A stretch of DNA of 37,364 nucleotides, taken from NCBI GenBank assembly GCA_016868535.1, contig VGGQ01000007.1, forward strand, positions 1 to 37,364, in the 5' to 3' direction. Shown in pieces: positions 1-10,881 of this stretch. The first letter of the stretch is position 1; each line of letters starts with the position of its first letter. The notes under the pieces were generated by a model that saw nothing but the letters and a program-made list of their open reading frames with translations, was not told the origin of the DNA and made no database searches. The position numbers and the translations under genes are program-made. Source of the stretch: Bacteroidota bacterium (GTDB lineage: Bacteria; Bacteroidota; Bacteroidia; NS11-12g; UBA955).

Positions 1-2334
1 GCTTATATTTACGCGGTTACTTCCCACGCGCTGAGATTTGGTATTGGCCTCGGCGTTGTAGTCAAACACGTAGGTTAAAGCTACATTCCAGGGGATATCA
101 AAATGGAAATAATCATCGGGCCGGCTGAGGATGTCTTTTTTCTCCTGTTCATCACCATTCTCTTTGGTTTTAGCCTGCGTTGCATCCGGTTTTTTCCTAA
201 ACATTTCAGGCCCGAATCGGGTGCTTATGCTCATGCCCGCATTGCGCATGCGCAGGGGTGTTTTTTTGTCTTCGTATAAAAACCGCTGCACATTTTTCAG
301 CAAAGAGTCCTTATGGTACATGCTGAATGTAGATCGGGCCGTGATGTTGATGTTCTTCTTGATAGTGGTGTTGAAATTCGCGCTCACATCGCTCCATTTA
401 AATTTGGTGGCTGCCAGATTATATCGGGTGTTGAAGCTTAGCTGATCGATCAGGTTAAACTTCTCCAGTTTTTCCGTTCCGTTGCTGTCCGTACTTATAA
501 GTTTTTTCCCTTGCAGGTTGTTATTGACGCCAATACCCACATATCCGCTTTCTGACTGGCTTTGTCCGCCCCCGTAAATTCCCTTTTCAAATCGGTTGTA
601 CCGCACTACCTTTCCTGATGTATCTGTGTAGTTTTGTTCCCAGCCGCGCATAGCCGCATTTATTTTAGGCTGATAACCCATGCTGATTGTGGGGGTAATA
701 GTGTGGCGTAATGCCTTGATTTTTTTAGCATTTGCATGCTGAAAAGTCCCGTAAATGTTGGTGGTAAACCCGGTGTTAAAATCCCAGTTATTAAGCCTGA
801 AAAAGCCATTCTCCTCCCTTGTTTGAACCTTACCTGTGGTATCCATGAACTGATGGGTAGCCTTTAAATACCAGGTTTCACGGTAATTGAAAGACTGCGA
901 CATATTGACAATACCTTTTAGCAGTTTAATGTTGGTATTGATAGGCAGACTATGGCTGATACCGCTTTGGGTCTTTTCCAGTGCCTTCTTGTAATCGCGG
1001 CTGAATAAAATACTATCTTTGGTGTTAATGACATTGCTGAACTGCATGTTATAGCTGAGGCGCAGTTGCTCATACCATTTGTTTCCACTACCGTTTTTTC
1101 CTGTAAATGGTGTAAGCGACGATACGCCCAGGTTCATGCTGGGTAATTCCAGCCGGAAATCCCTGTTTGCGGTGTTTTGCGAGTGCCTTGCTGCCGCGGT
1201 GACGTTTACTTTGTTCTGAAAAAAGGTTTTTCCGAAATTGACAGAGCTTTGAAATTGCTGATTGCTTATAGTGTTTATGTTACGAGAATTCAGTCTGTTA
1301 AAATTGCCGGTCTGAATATTAATATCGCCGTTTAGCGAAATGCCGGGCAAATATTTGGAATCGAAACCAAAATTACCCCTGATGCTCAGGTCAAGGTTTC
1401 TTTTAAAAGCGGGGCTACTGCGCTCAGTACCGTTCCCAAACCAGCTTGCACCCACTCCAAAATTTGACTTGTAGTGGTATCTCTTTACCATATTACCGCT
1501 CACTCCAAATCGTAAATCGCCGTTTAGATAGGCATCAGTTGTCAGCGTCAGGTCTGCGTGTTCACCCAAACCCAGATAATAGCCGAAATTCTGTAGGTAA
1601 AAACTCTTATTGAACTGATTGTAGCCGTACCCCGGGAATAAAATGCCATTTCGCTGTCCTTTTTTGAGGGGCGTAATCCCAAATGGCACGGCAAGGGGTG
1701 TGGGTACATCCTCTACCACCAGATTCGCAGCCCCGAAAAGTGCCTTGTTGTTGGGTATTACCTTAATTCTGCTGGCATTAAAAAAGAAATGCGGATGGTC
1801 TTCATTGCAGGTGGTTATTTTTCCGCTTTGTCCTACAAAACTGCCGTCATCTTGTTTCATTACCTTGCTAAGGTGAATTACAGCTTCGTCCTGGGTAAGC
1901 CGTAAACCGTATACCCGACCTTTCTTCGAATTACTATTGTAGCGAATGCTATCGGCCTTGTAATTATCGCTACCATCTTTCAAAACAGGCAGGTTGCTGT
2001 ATTTTCCAATGCTATCAAGACCGCCTGTGGCAAATATTTCTTTTTTGGTTAAGTCAATCTCAATAAAATGCGCTGTTAAATTCATGTCACCATATTCAAT
2101 GGATGCATTTTTGTAAAGATACACTTTATTTTTTCTAAGATTGAACCAAATGGAGTCTGCCGCCTTGTAAACGATAGGATTATCCAAATCGCTTTTGGGG
2201 TTGTTTACGCTTTTTTTTAATGTGTCAGAAGGATTTGACACTTGCCCTGAAACCTTTGTTGCATACGTGATTAAGGTTGCTGTTGCTGACAAAAAACAAA
2301 CCTTCCACAATGAAAGTTTAAAAAGATTTGCCAT
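1..2334 (-). CDS. lptD: LptD-like LPS assembly outer-membrane protein (N-terminal part; runs off the left edge)
   Basis: Manual minus-strand translation from ATG at 2334 gives MANLFKLSLWKVCFLSATATLITYATKVSGQ, then OstA-like text (SIEYGDMNLTAHFIEIDLTKKEIFATGG..., VPFGITPLKKGQRNGILFPGYGYN...) and beta-barrel text (PDDYFHFDIPWNVALTYVFDYN) in the same frame near position 100. Absent from the ORF track because it has no stop in the window. Confidence 0.8.
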   Translation of the reverse strand, partial: MANLFKLSLWKVCFLSATATLITYATKVSGQVSNPSDTLKKSVNNPKSDLDNPIVYKAADSIWFNLRKNKVYLYKNASIEYGDMNLTAHFIEIDLTKKEIFATGGLDSIGKYSNLPVLKDGSDNYKADSIRYNSNSKKGRVYGLRLTQDEAVIHLSKVMKQDDGSFVGQSGKITTCNEDHPHFFFNASRIKVIPNNKALFGAANLVVEDVPTPLAVPFGITPLKKGQRNGILFPGYGYNQFNKSFYLQNFGYYLGLGEHADLTLTTDAYLNGDLRFGVSGNMVKRYHYKSNFGVGASWFGNGTERSSPAFKRNLDLSIRGNFGFDSKYLPGISLNGDINIQTGNFNRLNSRNINTISNQQFQSSVNFGKTFFQNKVNVTAAARHSQNTANRDFRLELPSMNLGVSSLTPFTGKNGSGNKWYEQLRLSYNMQFSNVINTKDSILFSRDYKKALEKTQSGISHSLPINTNIKLLKGIVNMSQSFNYRETWYLKATHQFMDTTGKVQTREENGFFRLNNWDFNTGFTTNIYGTFQHANAKKIKALRHTITPTISMGYQPKINAAMRGWEQNYTDTSGKVVRYNRFEKGIYGGGQSQSESGYVGIGVNNNLQGKKLISTDSNGTEKLEKFNLIDQLSFNTRYNLAATKFKWSDVSANFNTTIKKNINITARSTFSMYHKDSLLKNVQRFLYEDKKTPLRMRNAGMSISTRFGPEMFRKKPDATQAKTKENGDEQEKKDILSRPDDYFHFDIPWNVALTYVFDYNAEANTKSQRVGSNRVNIS

Positions 2335-2406
2335 GTCATGACTGCGCATAGAGCGGATACTGCGAAATTCGACAAAAACTTTGCCATTCCTTGAATAATT
2401 TACCAA

Positions 2407-3315
2407 TTGTTACAAAATTTTGGCAAGGTTTATGAAGTTATAATCAAAGATAGCCAACTGAGACGCTTAGTAATTGGAATATTGTTGCTTTTGCTGCTCA
2501 CTGCCCTTCCCTCCGGTAAGGTGGTGAATCGTGTGCCCGGTAAACAGGTAAAAACCATAGTCATTGATCCCGGTCATGGTGGTCTTGATCCTGGTTGCAA
2601 TGGAGCTGGTGAAATTTGGGAAAAGGCAGTCACACTTGCGGTTTCACTTAAACTGGGTAAAATGCTCGAAGATAGTTTGCAGGATGTACAGGTGGTGTTT
2701 ACACGCAAAACAGACAAGTTTGTGGAACTTTGGGAACGGCCGCACATGGCCAACAAGATTAAGGCCGACCTCTTTATTTCTATACATTGCAATAGCAACG
2801 TAAACACTACAGCTGCAGGCTCTGAGACCTATTTTATGGGTTTGCATAAATCTCAGGGTAATCTGGATGTGGCCAAAAGAGAAAATTCCGCAATAAAGTT
2901 CGAATCCAATTATAAGACGAATGAACGTTATGGTGGCTTTGATCCCAATTCGCCGGAAGGCCATATAATTTTTTCGCTGGTGCAAAGTGCGTTTTTACAA
3001 CAGAGTCTTAAGTTCAGTATGCTGGTGGAAGCGCATACACAAAGAATTTCCAAAATCAAAAGCAGGGGAGTGAAGCAGGCCGGATTTCTGGTGCTTTGGC
3101 AAACAGCGATGCCTTCCGTGCTTGTGGAAATTGGCTTTTTAACCAATGCTTACGACCGCAGTATTTTAAAATCCGAGGATGGTCAAAAAAGAGTAGCCAG
3201 AGGTATTTTTAGGGCCGTAAGGCAATATAAGGGAGAATTGGAAAAAGCAGCGCCTGCGACAAGAACAGATGATTTTGTACCATCAAATCGCGATAGCGGT
3301 GATATGCACCATTAA
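2407..3315 (+). CDS. N-acetylmuramoyl-L-alanine amidase (Amidase_3)
   Basis: IVIDPGHGGLDPG, FISIHCNS and SVLVEIGFLTN motifs; N-terminal hydrophobic segment; start codon appears to be TTG. Confidence 0.9.
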   Translation: MLQNFGKVYEVIIKDSQLRRLVIGILLLLLLTALPSGKVVNRVPGKQVKTIVIDPGHGGLDPGCNGAGEIWEKAVTLAVSLKLGKMLEDSLQDVQVVFTRKTDKFVELWERPHMANKIKADLFISIHCNSNVNTTAAGSETYFMGLHKSQGNLDVAKRENSAIKFESNYKTNERYGGFDPNSPEGHIIFSLVQSAFLQQSLKFSMLVEAHTQRISKIKSRGVKQAGFLVLWQTAMPSVLVEIGFLTNAYDRSILKSEDGQKRVARGIFRAVRQYKGELEKAAPATRTDDFVPSNRDSGDMHH

Positions 3316-3326
3316 TGATTTAATCC

Positions 3327-3334
3327 TATCTTTG
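3327..3334 (+). promoter_or_regulatory. -7-like element TATCTTTG upstream of the MCE gene
   Basis: Exact match to Bacteroidota TAnnTTTG, 13 nt before the GTG start; no convincing -33 element. Confidence 0.4.
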
Positions 3335-3347
3335 AACATCGAATAAC

Positions 3348-4340
3348 GTGGCATTATTTACCGGAGTATCCAAAGAAACCAAAGTCGGTACCCTATCGGC
3401 AGTAGCTATTACCGTGATGATACTTGGCTATAATTATATGGCAGGACGCGACAACCCACTGGGAGGTGCGCGTGAATTCGTTGTCATATATGACAGCATC
3501 CAGGCCCTGGCCGATAACACTGCCGTTATGTACAACGGATTCAGGGTAGGGCAGTTGCGCAATATGGAAATGGATCCCCAGACAGGGAAGGTAGCCGCGG
3601 AGATTGAAATATACAGTGAAATTAAGATACCCAAAAATTCAGGAATAAGAATTGAATCTGCTTTGTTAGGGTCAACAACACTAAAATTGGTGCCCGGAAA
3701 TTCCAGATTTTTGGCAGAAGACGGAGATACGCTGCTGCCTCTTTATACCCAGGATGTAATGAGCATGGTAAATGAAAAGATTGCACCTATTACCGCCGGT
3801 GCGGATTCGCTGCTCACGCATTTTAATGCCATCATCGCCCGTCAAAGTCTCACAGGTGCCGTAGATCAGCTTCCGGTTGTGCTGGCTTCTTTAAACAAAA
3901 CTATTTCCGAAATTCAGGAAACACTGGCTTCGGCAAAACCCGGGCTCATCAAAACAGTTGACGATGCCGCCCGATTTACTTCCAACCTCGAACAGTATAA
4001 CAAGAATATTGAAGGAAGTTTAAGAAATCTTAATAGAACCACAGCAAAGTTGGATAGCATCGATTTGCAGCAGATAGGGAAAGATTTAAAAGAAACCGCA
4101 GCAGCCCTTTCTGTTATTACCAAGAATATTGAGCAGGGAAGAGGGTCATTGGGAAAACTGGCAAAAGATCCGGTATTGTATGACAATTTGATAAAGACAA
4201 CCAAAAATTTGGAATCGCTGGCATATGATATAAATCACTACCCTGAGAAATTTTTGCCAATGCCGTGGGGGAAATCTCAGCGTAAAAAAGCTAAAAAGGC
4301 CAGTGAAAATCGTCGCACAAGTGCTGACTCAGCAAGATAG
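3348..4340 (+). CDS. MlaD/MCE family lipid-transport protein
   Basis: N-terminal TM helix, MCE-like domain (YDSIQALADNTAVMYNGFRVGQL...), coiled-coil C-terminus; follows amidase. Confidence 0.85.
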   Translation: MALFTGVSKETKVGTLSAVAITVMILGYNYMAGRDNPLGGAREFVVIYDSIQALADNTAVMYNGFRVGQLRNMEMDPQTGKVAAEIEIYSEIKIPKNSGIRIESALLGSTTLKLVPGNSRFLAEDGDTLLPLYTQDVMSMVNEKIAPITAGADSLLTHFNAIIARQSLTGAVDQLPVVLASLNKTISEIQETLASAKPGLIKTVDDAARFTSNLEQYNKNIEGSLRNLNRTTAKLDSIDLQQIGKDLKETAAALSVITKNIEQGRGSLGKLAKDPVLYDNLIKTTKNLESLAYDINHYPEKFLPMPWGKSQRKKAKKASENRRTSADSAR

Positions 4341-5078
4341 TCAATCAAATTTTTCGGCTTCCGGAGTGAATAAATGAATGGCTTTTCTATTTTTTCTTGC
4401 CTCATAAATCCAAATCATCCACATCATATACAGCAAATTGTAAAAAAAATCCTCCAACGGAATGCCATATTTCATGCTAGGTAGCAATGCGGGAACTCTA
4501 ACTCCCATGTTTTCTGCATTTTCATAGATTAGGATGGGTAATCCGGTAAGCAGGCCATTCACCATAAGCATCGGAATAATGCTTATAATCCAGGCGATAT
4601 ACAAATGGGTTGCATATGTGCCCCGTGTAACCAGCAATTGATTGAGCAATGTAAAAGCGAGCAAACTGAATGTTACAGCTGTATATAACTTGTTGTAATG
4701 CATGGCTGCCATGCAAATGCAGAGTGCCAGCAATGATAATGAAATAGCCCTGCCTGCATTTCTGTTTTCGATTTTTGGGAAGTAATGGCGCAGACAGGCG
4801 TAAATAAAGAGACAAGCATATGGAATTGCAACAAAAAAGAAGATTTCTTCAAAAGGCAGATTTACAAGATAAAAACCGGAAACGAATTCTGGATTAAAAT
4901 GCCAGACACCTAAGGCAGTAAAAATAGCATCCCAGATAAGATAAATACTTGAAGTGATGAACATGGCAGAGAGGATGTATTTCCACTGTTTATAAAATGC
5001 TACCCTTTTATCAAAAGACAATGTCAGCGGACCCACAATGGTTATAATGTCAATCCAGAAATAGGTGCTGTTGCTCAT
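4341..5078 (-). CDS. Lycopene cyclase domain protein (fused CrtYcd-like)
   Basis: Polytopic protein with duplicated half-domain motifs (NLPFEEIFFFV and GIPLEDFFYNL). Start placed at MSNSTYFW because the ORF-track start (5096) lies inside a terminator-like hairpin. Confidence 0.8.
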   Translation of the reverse strand: MSNSTYFWIDIITIVGPLTLSFDKRVAFYKQWKYILSAMFITSSIYLIWDAIFTALGVWHFNPEFVSGFYLVNLPFEEIFFFVAIPYACLFIYACLRHYFPKIENRNAGRAISLSLLALCICMAAMHYNKLYTAVTFSLLAFTLLNQLLVTRGTYATHLYIAWIISIIPMLMVNGLLTGLPILIYENAENMGVRVPALLPSMKYGIPLEDFFYNLLYMMWMIWIYEARKNRKAIHLFTPEAEKFD

Positions 5079-5081
5079 GGT

Positions 5082-5112
5082 ATAATAAAAAGGCATCCCA
5101 TGCGGGATGCCT
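5082..5112 (-). terminator. Intrinsic terminator-like hairpin after the sigma factor gene
   Basis: Minus strand AGGCATCCC-GCAT-GGGATGCCT (perfect 9-bp stem, 4-nt loop) followed by TTTTATTAT. Confidence 0.75.
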
Positions 5113-5132
5113 GCAAAGTTCGTTAATAAATG

Positions 5133-5672
5133 TTAAGCATTCATTGCGCTCATGCCAAATTCATTTCCGTATGAAGCCAGTTGTTCACGCAGTATCCTTC
5201 TGGCAATAAAAATTCTCGTTTTTACTGTGCCAATCGGAATGTTCAGCTCTTCCGCAATTTCATGGTATTTGTAACCTTCAACATTCATGGTAAATGTGAT
5301 TTTCAATTCCAGTGGCAGGCTGTAAATGGCATCTTCCAGGTCTTTACGGATGAATTTAAGTTCAGCATCATTATCAACACGATGCGATGGCAAATCAATG
5401 AAATAGGTGTTATCGGTGCTATCGAGGAAGGTGTTTCTTTTTGCATCCCTGCGGTAGTTGTTGATGAAATTATTCTTCATTATGGTATACAGCCATCCCC
5501 GAAGATTGGTTCCTTCAGCAAACTTGTCTTTGTAGCGCAGGGCTTTCAACAAAGTTTCCTGCACCAAGTCTTTGGAGTCATCTATGTTGTGGGTCAACGA
5601 TAATGCATAATTTTTCAAGGGTTGCAGTTCGTGTACCATGAGTTTGTTGAAGTCTGCGGTTAGTTTTGTCAT
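5133..5672 (-). CDS. ECF-type RNA polymerase sigma factor
   Basis: Region 2 (DLVQETLLKALRYKDKF...NLRGWLYTIMKNNFINNYRR) and region 4 (YKYHEIAEELNIPIGTVKTRIFIARRILRE). Start chosen at MTKLTADFN. Confidence 0.9.
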   Translation of the reverse strand: MTKLTADFNKLMVHELQPLKNYALSLTHNIDDSKDLVQETLLKALRYKDKFAEGTNLRGWLYTIMKNNFINNYRRDAKRNTFLDSTDNTYFIDLPSHRVDNDAELKFIRKDLEDAIYSLPLELKITFTMNVEGYKYHEIAEELNIPIGTVKTRIFIARRILREQLASYGNEFGMSAMNA

Positions 5673-5684
5673 AGTTTTGTTAGG

Positions 5685-5716
5685 CAAAGTTGAACAAAAT
5701 GAAGCTATTGTCCAAA
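5685..5716 (-). promoter_or_regulatory. Promoter of the sigma factor gene: TTTG-N20-CAACTTTG
   Basis: Plus strand CAAAGTTG (5685-5692) and CAAA (5713-5716), exactly 20 nt apart; -7 element has one mismatch. Confidence 0.55.
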
Positions 5717-5952
5717 TAAAATGTTTAAAAAACACATAACTAAAGTTAGACAAAAAATTAATTCAGTACTAACAAGTTAGCGTAAAAACCCCTGTAAACA
5801 AAATTAACAAGAGGCTTAGGTGGTTTTTAATCTTTTTTTGTTTTAAGTAGTTGTGGAAAAGTTAAACAATCTAAACGATTGAAATGTGACAAAAGGATAA
5901 ACAAAAAGAGCTAGGAAAGACGTTTTTTTTGTTGTTTAGTGCAGAAAAAGAA

Positions 5953-6182
5953 CTAAACGAGCACAATCACTTTATTCTTGAGTACCTCCACAAGACCGCC
6001 ATTAACTTCAAAATGCTGTTTGTCGGCGGTAGATTTGATACTAATGGTTCCTTTGCTGAGATCGGCAATCATCGGTGCGTGGTTTTTCAGAATCTGAAAA
6101 CTTCCGTTGCTGCCAGGAAGGGTTACCACGTCCGCTTCACCGCTGAACAGGGTTTTGTCGGGGGTTAAAATCTCAACTATCA

Positions 6183-6183
<1 letters not shown>
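5953..6183 (-). CDS. atpC: ATP synthase F1 subunit epsilon
   Basis: MIVEILTPDKTLFSGEADVVTLPGSNGSFQILKNHAPMIADLSKG; directly downstream of atpD. Confidence 0.92.
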
Positions 6184-7814
<1,631 letters not shown>

Positions 7815-7830
7815 TTAGATGTAATATTCC

Positions 7831-7838
7831 TAATTTTG
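7831..7838 (+). promoter_or_regulatory. -7-like element TAATTTTG upstream of yidC
   Basis: Exact TAnnTTTG match, 9 nt before the ATG at 7848. Confidence 0.4.
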
Positions 7839-7847
7839 CCCCTTAAA

Positions 7848-9689
7848 ATGGATCGTAATACAATCATAGGCTTTTCCCTAATCTTTTTAATTCTGGTAAT
7901 ATACGCTGTCTATGCGCCACCGCCAACAACCAATAGTGGTAATAGCACTGTTACCTCTGATACCAATTCTGTAAAAAAGGCCGGTAAACCAACATTGGCG
8001 GATACCGCTAATTTGAGAGATACATTTAAAAGTGCGGCTAATGAAAAAGACAGTTCTCTTCTTAAAACCATTTATGGGGGTTTTTCGCAATATTATGGAG
8101 GAACACCCAAAGAGGTAACGCTAACCAATGCTTCTGTATCAGTTACCTTTACTACTTTGGGTGGCAGGCTAAATCAGGTAAAACTCAATCAATTCAAGCG
8201 GGCTGATTCAACTGCACTGATTCTGCTTGATAAGAAGCACACAAATTTCTATTATGAAATAACCACCAAAAATGATGTGCTGAGAAGTGATAAATTTAAC
8301 TGGGAGATTGTTTCCCATTCGCCCGAAAGCATATCTTTTAGACTGGATAATGGAAATGGTGGGTATATAGAACAAAAATACACCCTGTCAAAACAGGATT
8401 TTCTACTTGATTATTCCGTAAAAGTATCGGGACTGGAAAATGAATTTCAACGCAACAATGACCTCAAGTTGGTTTGGAAGTCTTTTCTTCATAAGCAGGA
8501 AAAGGAAATGCAGTTTGAAAACCAACACAGCAATATTTCTTACAGAGTGTCCGGGGAACATCCCGAGTCCCTGTCTTCAACCAGTCCAGAGAGGCTGGAA
8601 AGAATACCCGGAAATTTACAGTGGATAGCATTCAAGCAGCAGTATTTCAACGCTACCCTTATCAATAAAGAGGGATTTGCACAAGGTTGCAATCTTGAAT
8701 GGAAGGAAACACGTGAACCAGGTTATATCAAGGATATGCAGGCTGAGTTGTATTTGCCGTATAGCCGAGAAAAGGAAAAATCATGGAATATGTCATTTTT
8801 CTTCGGCCTCAACAGCTACAAGACTTTGCAGGCAGTGAATCCCGGTTTTGCTGACCACGAACTGCACCGTATGATTCCTCTCGGATGGGGTGTTTTTGGC
8901 TGGGTAAACCGCTGGTTGGTGCTACCCATTTTCAACTTTCTGGACGGAAAGATTGGAAGTATGGGTATTCTGATTCTGTTGCTCACGCTGATTATCAAGT
9001 TTATACTGCTGCCTCTGGTTTACAAAAGCTATATCTCTACGGCTAAAATGCGTATCCTTAAACCCGAGATTGACCAGATAAAAGAAAAATACGGCAATGA
9101 TATGCAGAAAATTCAGGTTGAGAATCTGGCTCTGTATAAGAAGGCAGGTGTCAATCCCATGAGTGGCTGTGTTCCCATGCTGCTGCAAATGCCCATCCTG
9201 TTTGCATTGTTTCAGTTTTTTCCTGTTTTGTTTGAATTAAGACAAAAATCTTTCCTGTGGAGTCCGGATTTGAGTGCCTATGACAGCATTCTTGAGTTTG
9301 GTTTCCATGTTCCAGGCTATGGCAGTCATATAAGTTTGTTTACGCTGCTGATGACCATTTCAACCTTGATCTACACCCATCTTAACAACCAAATTTCAGG
9401 TGTTACGGGACAAATGAAGTGGATTGGGTACATCATGCCCATTATCTTTTTGGGTGTACTGAACGATTATCCCAGCGGTCTTACCTGGTACTATTTTGTG
9501 AGCACTATGGTTACTTTTGGGCAGCAGTTTGCCATTCGCAAGCTTGTTGACGACCAGAAACTGCATCAGCAAATTGCCGATGCGCGCAAAAAACCGGTTA
9601 AGAAAAGCAATTTCTCTCGCAGGCTTGAAGAAGTAATGAAAGCACAGCAGCAGAAGACCCAGCCACGCAAACCGGGCGGTAAGAAATAA
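7848..9689 (+). CDS. yidC: Membrane protein insertase YidC
   Basis: MDRNTIIGFSLIFLILVIYAVY N-terminus, periplasmic domain, C-terminal Oxa1 core (LPLVYKSYISTAKMRILKPEI...NPMSGCVPMLLQMPILFALF). Confidence 0.97.
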   Translation: MDRNTIIGFSLIFLILVIYAVYAPPPTTNSGNSTVTSDTNSVKKAGKPTLADTANLRDTFKSAANEKDSSLLKTIYGGFSQYYGGTPKEVTLTNASVSVTFTTLGGRLNQVKLNQFKRADSTALILLDKKHTNFYYEITTKNDVLRSDKFNWEIVSHSPESISFRLDNGNGGYIEQKYTLSKQDFLLDYSVKVSGLENEFQRNNDLKLVWKSFLHKQEKEMQFENQHSNISYRVSGEHPESLSSTSPERLERIPGNLQWIAFKQQYFNATLINKEGFAQGCNLEWKETREPGYIKDMQAELYLPYSREKEKSWNMSFFFGLNSYKTLQAVNPGFADHELHRMIPLGWGVFGWVNRWLVLPIFNFLDGKIGSMGILILLLTLIIKFILLPLVYKSYISTAKMRILKPEIDQIKEKYGNDMQKIQVENLALYKKAGVNPMSGCVPMLLQMPILFALFQFFPVLFELRQKSFLWSPDLSAYDSILEFGFHVPGYGSHISLFTLLMTISTLIYTHLNNQISGVTGQMKWIGYIMPIIFLGVLNDYPSGLTWYYFVSTMVTFGQQFAIRKLVDDQKLHQQIADARKKPVKKSNFSRRLEEVMKAQQQKTQPRKPGGKK

Positions 9690-10793
9690 TCAGCCGAAGG
9701 AGATATTTCTATACATCTTGCCCGGCAGGCTGCCTACTATTTGTCTAATTTCCATTTCCAGCAGCATCAGTGTTAATCTGCTCATGGGAAGGCCTGTAGA
9801 TAGCAGCAATTCGTCGAAGTGTCTGCTTTTACCTTTTAGGCAATCCATGACCAGCTTTTCTTCAGGAGAAAGGTCAAAAAGCATGGATGTTTGAACGTTT
9901 GTGTTCTTTACACATCCGATATCCCAGTTCATCCCTCTGGCCACATCATTGGCATTTTCGCACAGCCCTGCTTTTAGGTTTTTGATAAGATAATTGCAGC
10001 CTTCGCTCATTTTATCGCCCGGTTTTCCGGGCACTGCGAAAACATCTCGGTCATAGCTGTGGGCAATTTGAGCGGTAATCATACTTCCGCCTCTGATCAT
10101 ACTTTCAATCACCACAACTGCATCACTCATGCCGGCAATAATACGGTTTCTTCGTGGAAACAAATTTGGGTGCAGTGCAGTGCCACTGAAAAGCTCACTG
10201 ACAATAGCACCACCTGATGCCAGCATTTTATCGGCCACAGATTTATGACGCAAGGGATATATCATATCCAGCCCGTGTGCTACTACCGCAACTGTGGGTA
10301 TTTGCTCATCTACAGCCGTTTTGTGCGCTACAATGTCGATGCCGAAAGCAAGCCCGCTGATGATATGACAGGCATGCTGTTTCAGTCCGGATACAATATT
10401 GCGTGCAGTCTGGGCGCCCTCCGGCGTATTTTTTCGTGTACCAACAATGCCGCAGGTTCGCGTGGTATTGAGCTCTGTATTTCCTTTTAAAAAAAGCAGG
10501 AGAGGGCTATCCAGAATTTGTTTCAGCCTGATGGGATACTCAAGTGATGTGTAGGGTAAAACCCTAACCCCTTCCTTTTCGATAAAAGCCAACTCCTTTT
10601 CAGCGGTGAAGACACCTTGTTCCTGCCTTATGGCAGCCGCACCCATGCTGCCGATCCCCGGAATTTTTTCAAGTACGCGCTTCTTTTCCTTGAAGACAGC
10701 CTCGGCGGAACCACAATGGCTGATTAACGTTTTTCCTGAAATGGGCCCTATACCGGGAATTTGAGATAAAGACAATAAATAAAATAATTCCAA
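9690..10793 (-). CDS. dprA: DNA-processing protein DprA
   Basis: HhH-like N-terminus (LSQIPGIGPISGKTL), Rossmann fold (GIVGTRKNTPEG, SGLAFGIDIVAHKTA, FPRRNRIIAGMSDAVVVIE); apparent TTG start. Confidence 0.95.
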   Translation of the reverse strand: MELFYLLSLSQIPGIGPISGKTLISHCGSAEAVFKEKKRVLEKIPGIGSMGAAAIRQEQGVFTAEKELAFIEKEGVRVLPYTSLEYPIRLKQILDSPLLLFLKGNTELNTTRTCGIVGTRKNTPEGAQTARNIVSGLKQHACHIISGLAFGIDIVAHKTAVDEQIPTVAVVAHGLDMIYPLRHKSVADKMLASGGAIVSELFSGTALHPNLFPRRNRIIAGMSDAVVVIESMIRGGSMITAQIAHSYDRDVFAVPGKPGDKMSEGCNYLIKNLKAGLCENANDVARGMNWDIGCVKNTNVQTSMLFDLSPEEKLVMDCLKGKSRHFDELLLSTGLPMSRLTLMLLEMEIRQIVGSLPGKMYRNISFG

Positions 10794-10814
10794 AATGATA
10801 AAAATATTAATAAA

Positions 10815-10834
10815 CCTATATTCTCAAATATAGG
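10815..10834. terminator. AT-rich perfect hairpin between lepA and dprA
   Basis: CCTATATT-CTCA-AATATAGG (8-bp stem); minus strand continues TTTATTAATATTTTTATC. Confidence 0.3.
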
Positions 10835-10881
10835 CGATTTTTATCGGATTTCCAAATTATTTAGTAAAAAGTGGTATGCGT

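Noticed and set aside
5934-5958. Inverted repeat GTTTAGT...ACTAAAC at the atpC 3' end
   Set aside because: On the atpC strand it is followed by an A-rich, not T-rich, stretch, so it does not look like an intrinsic terminator.
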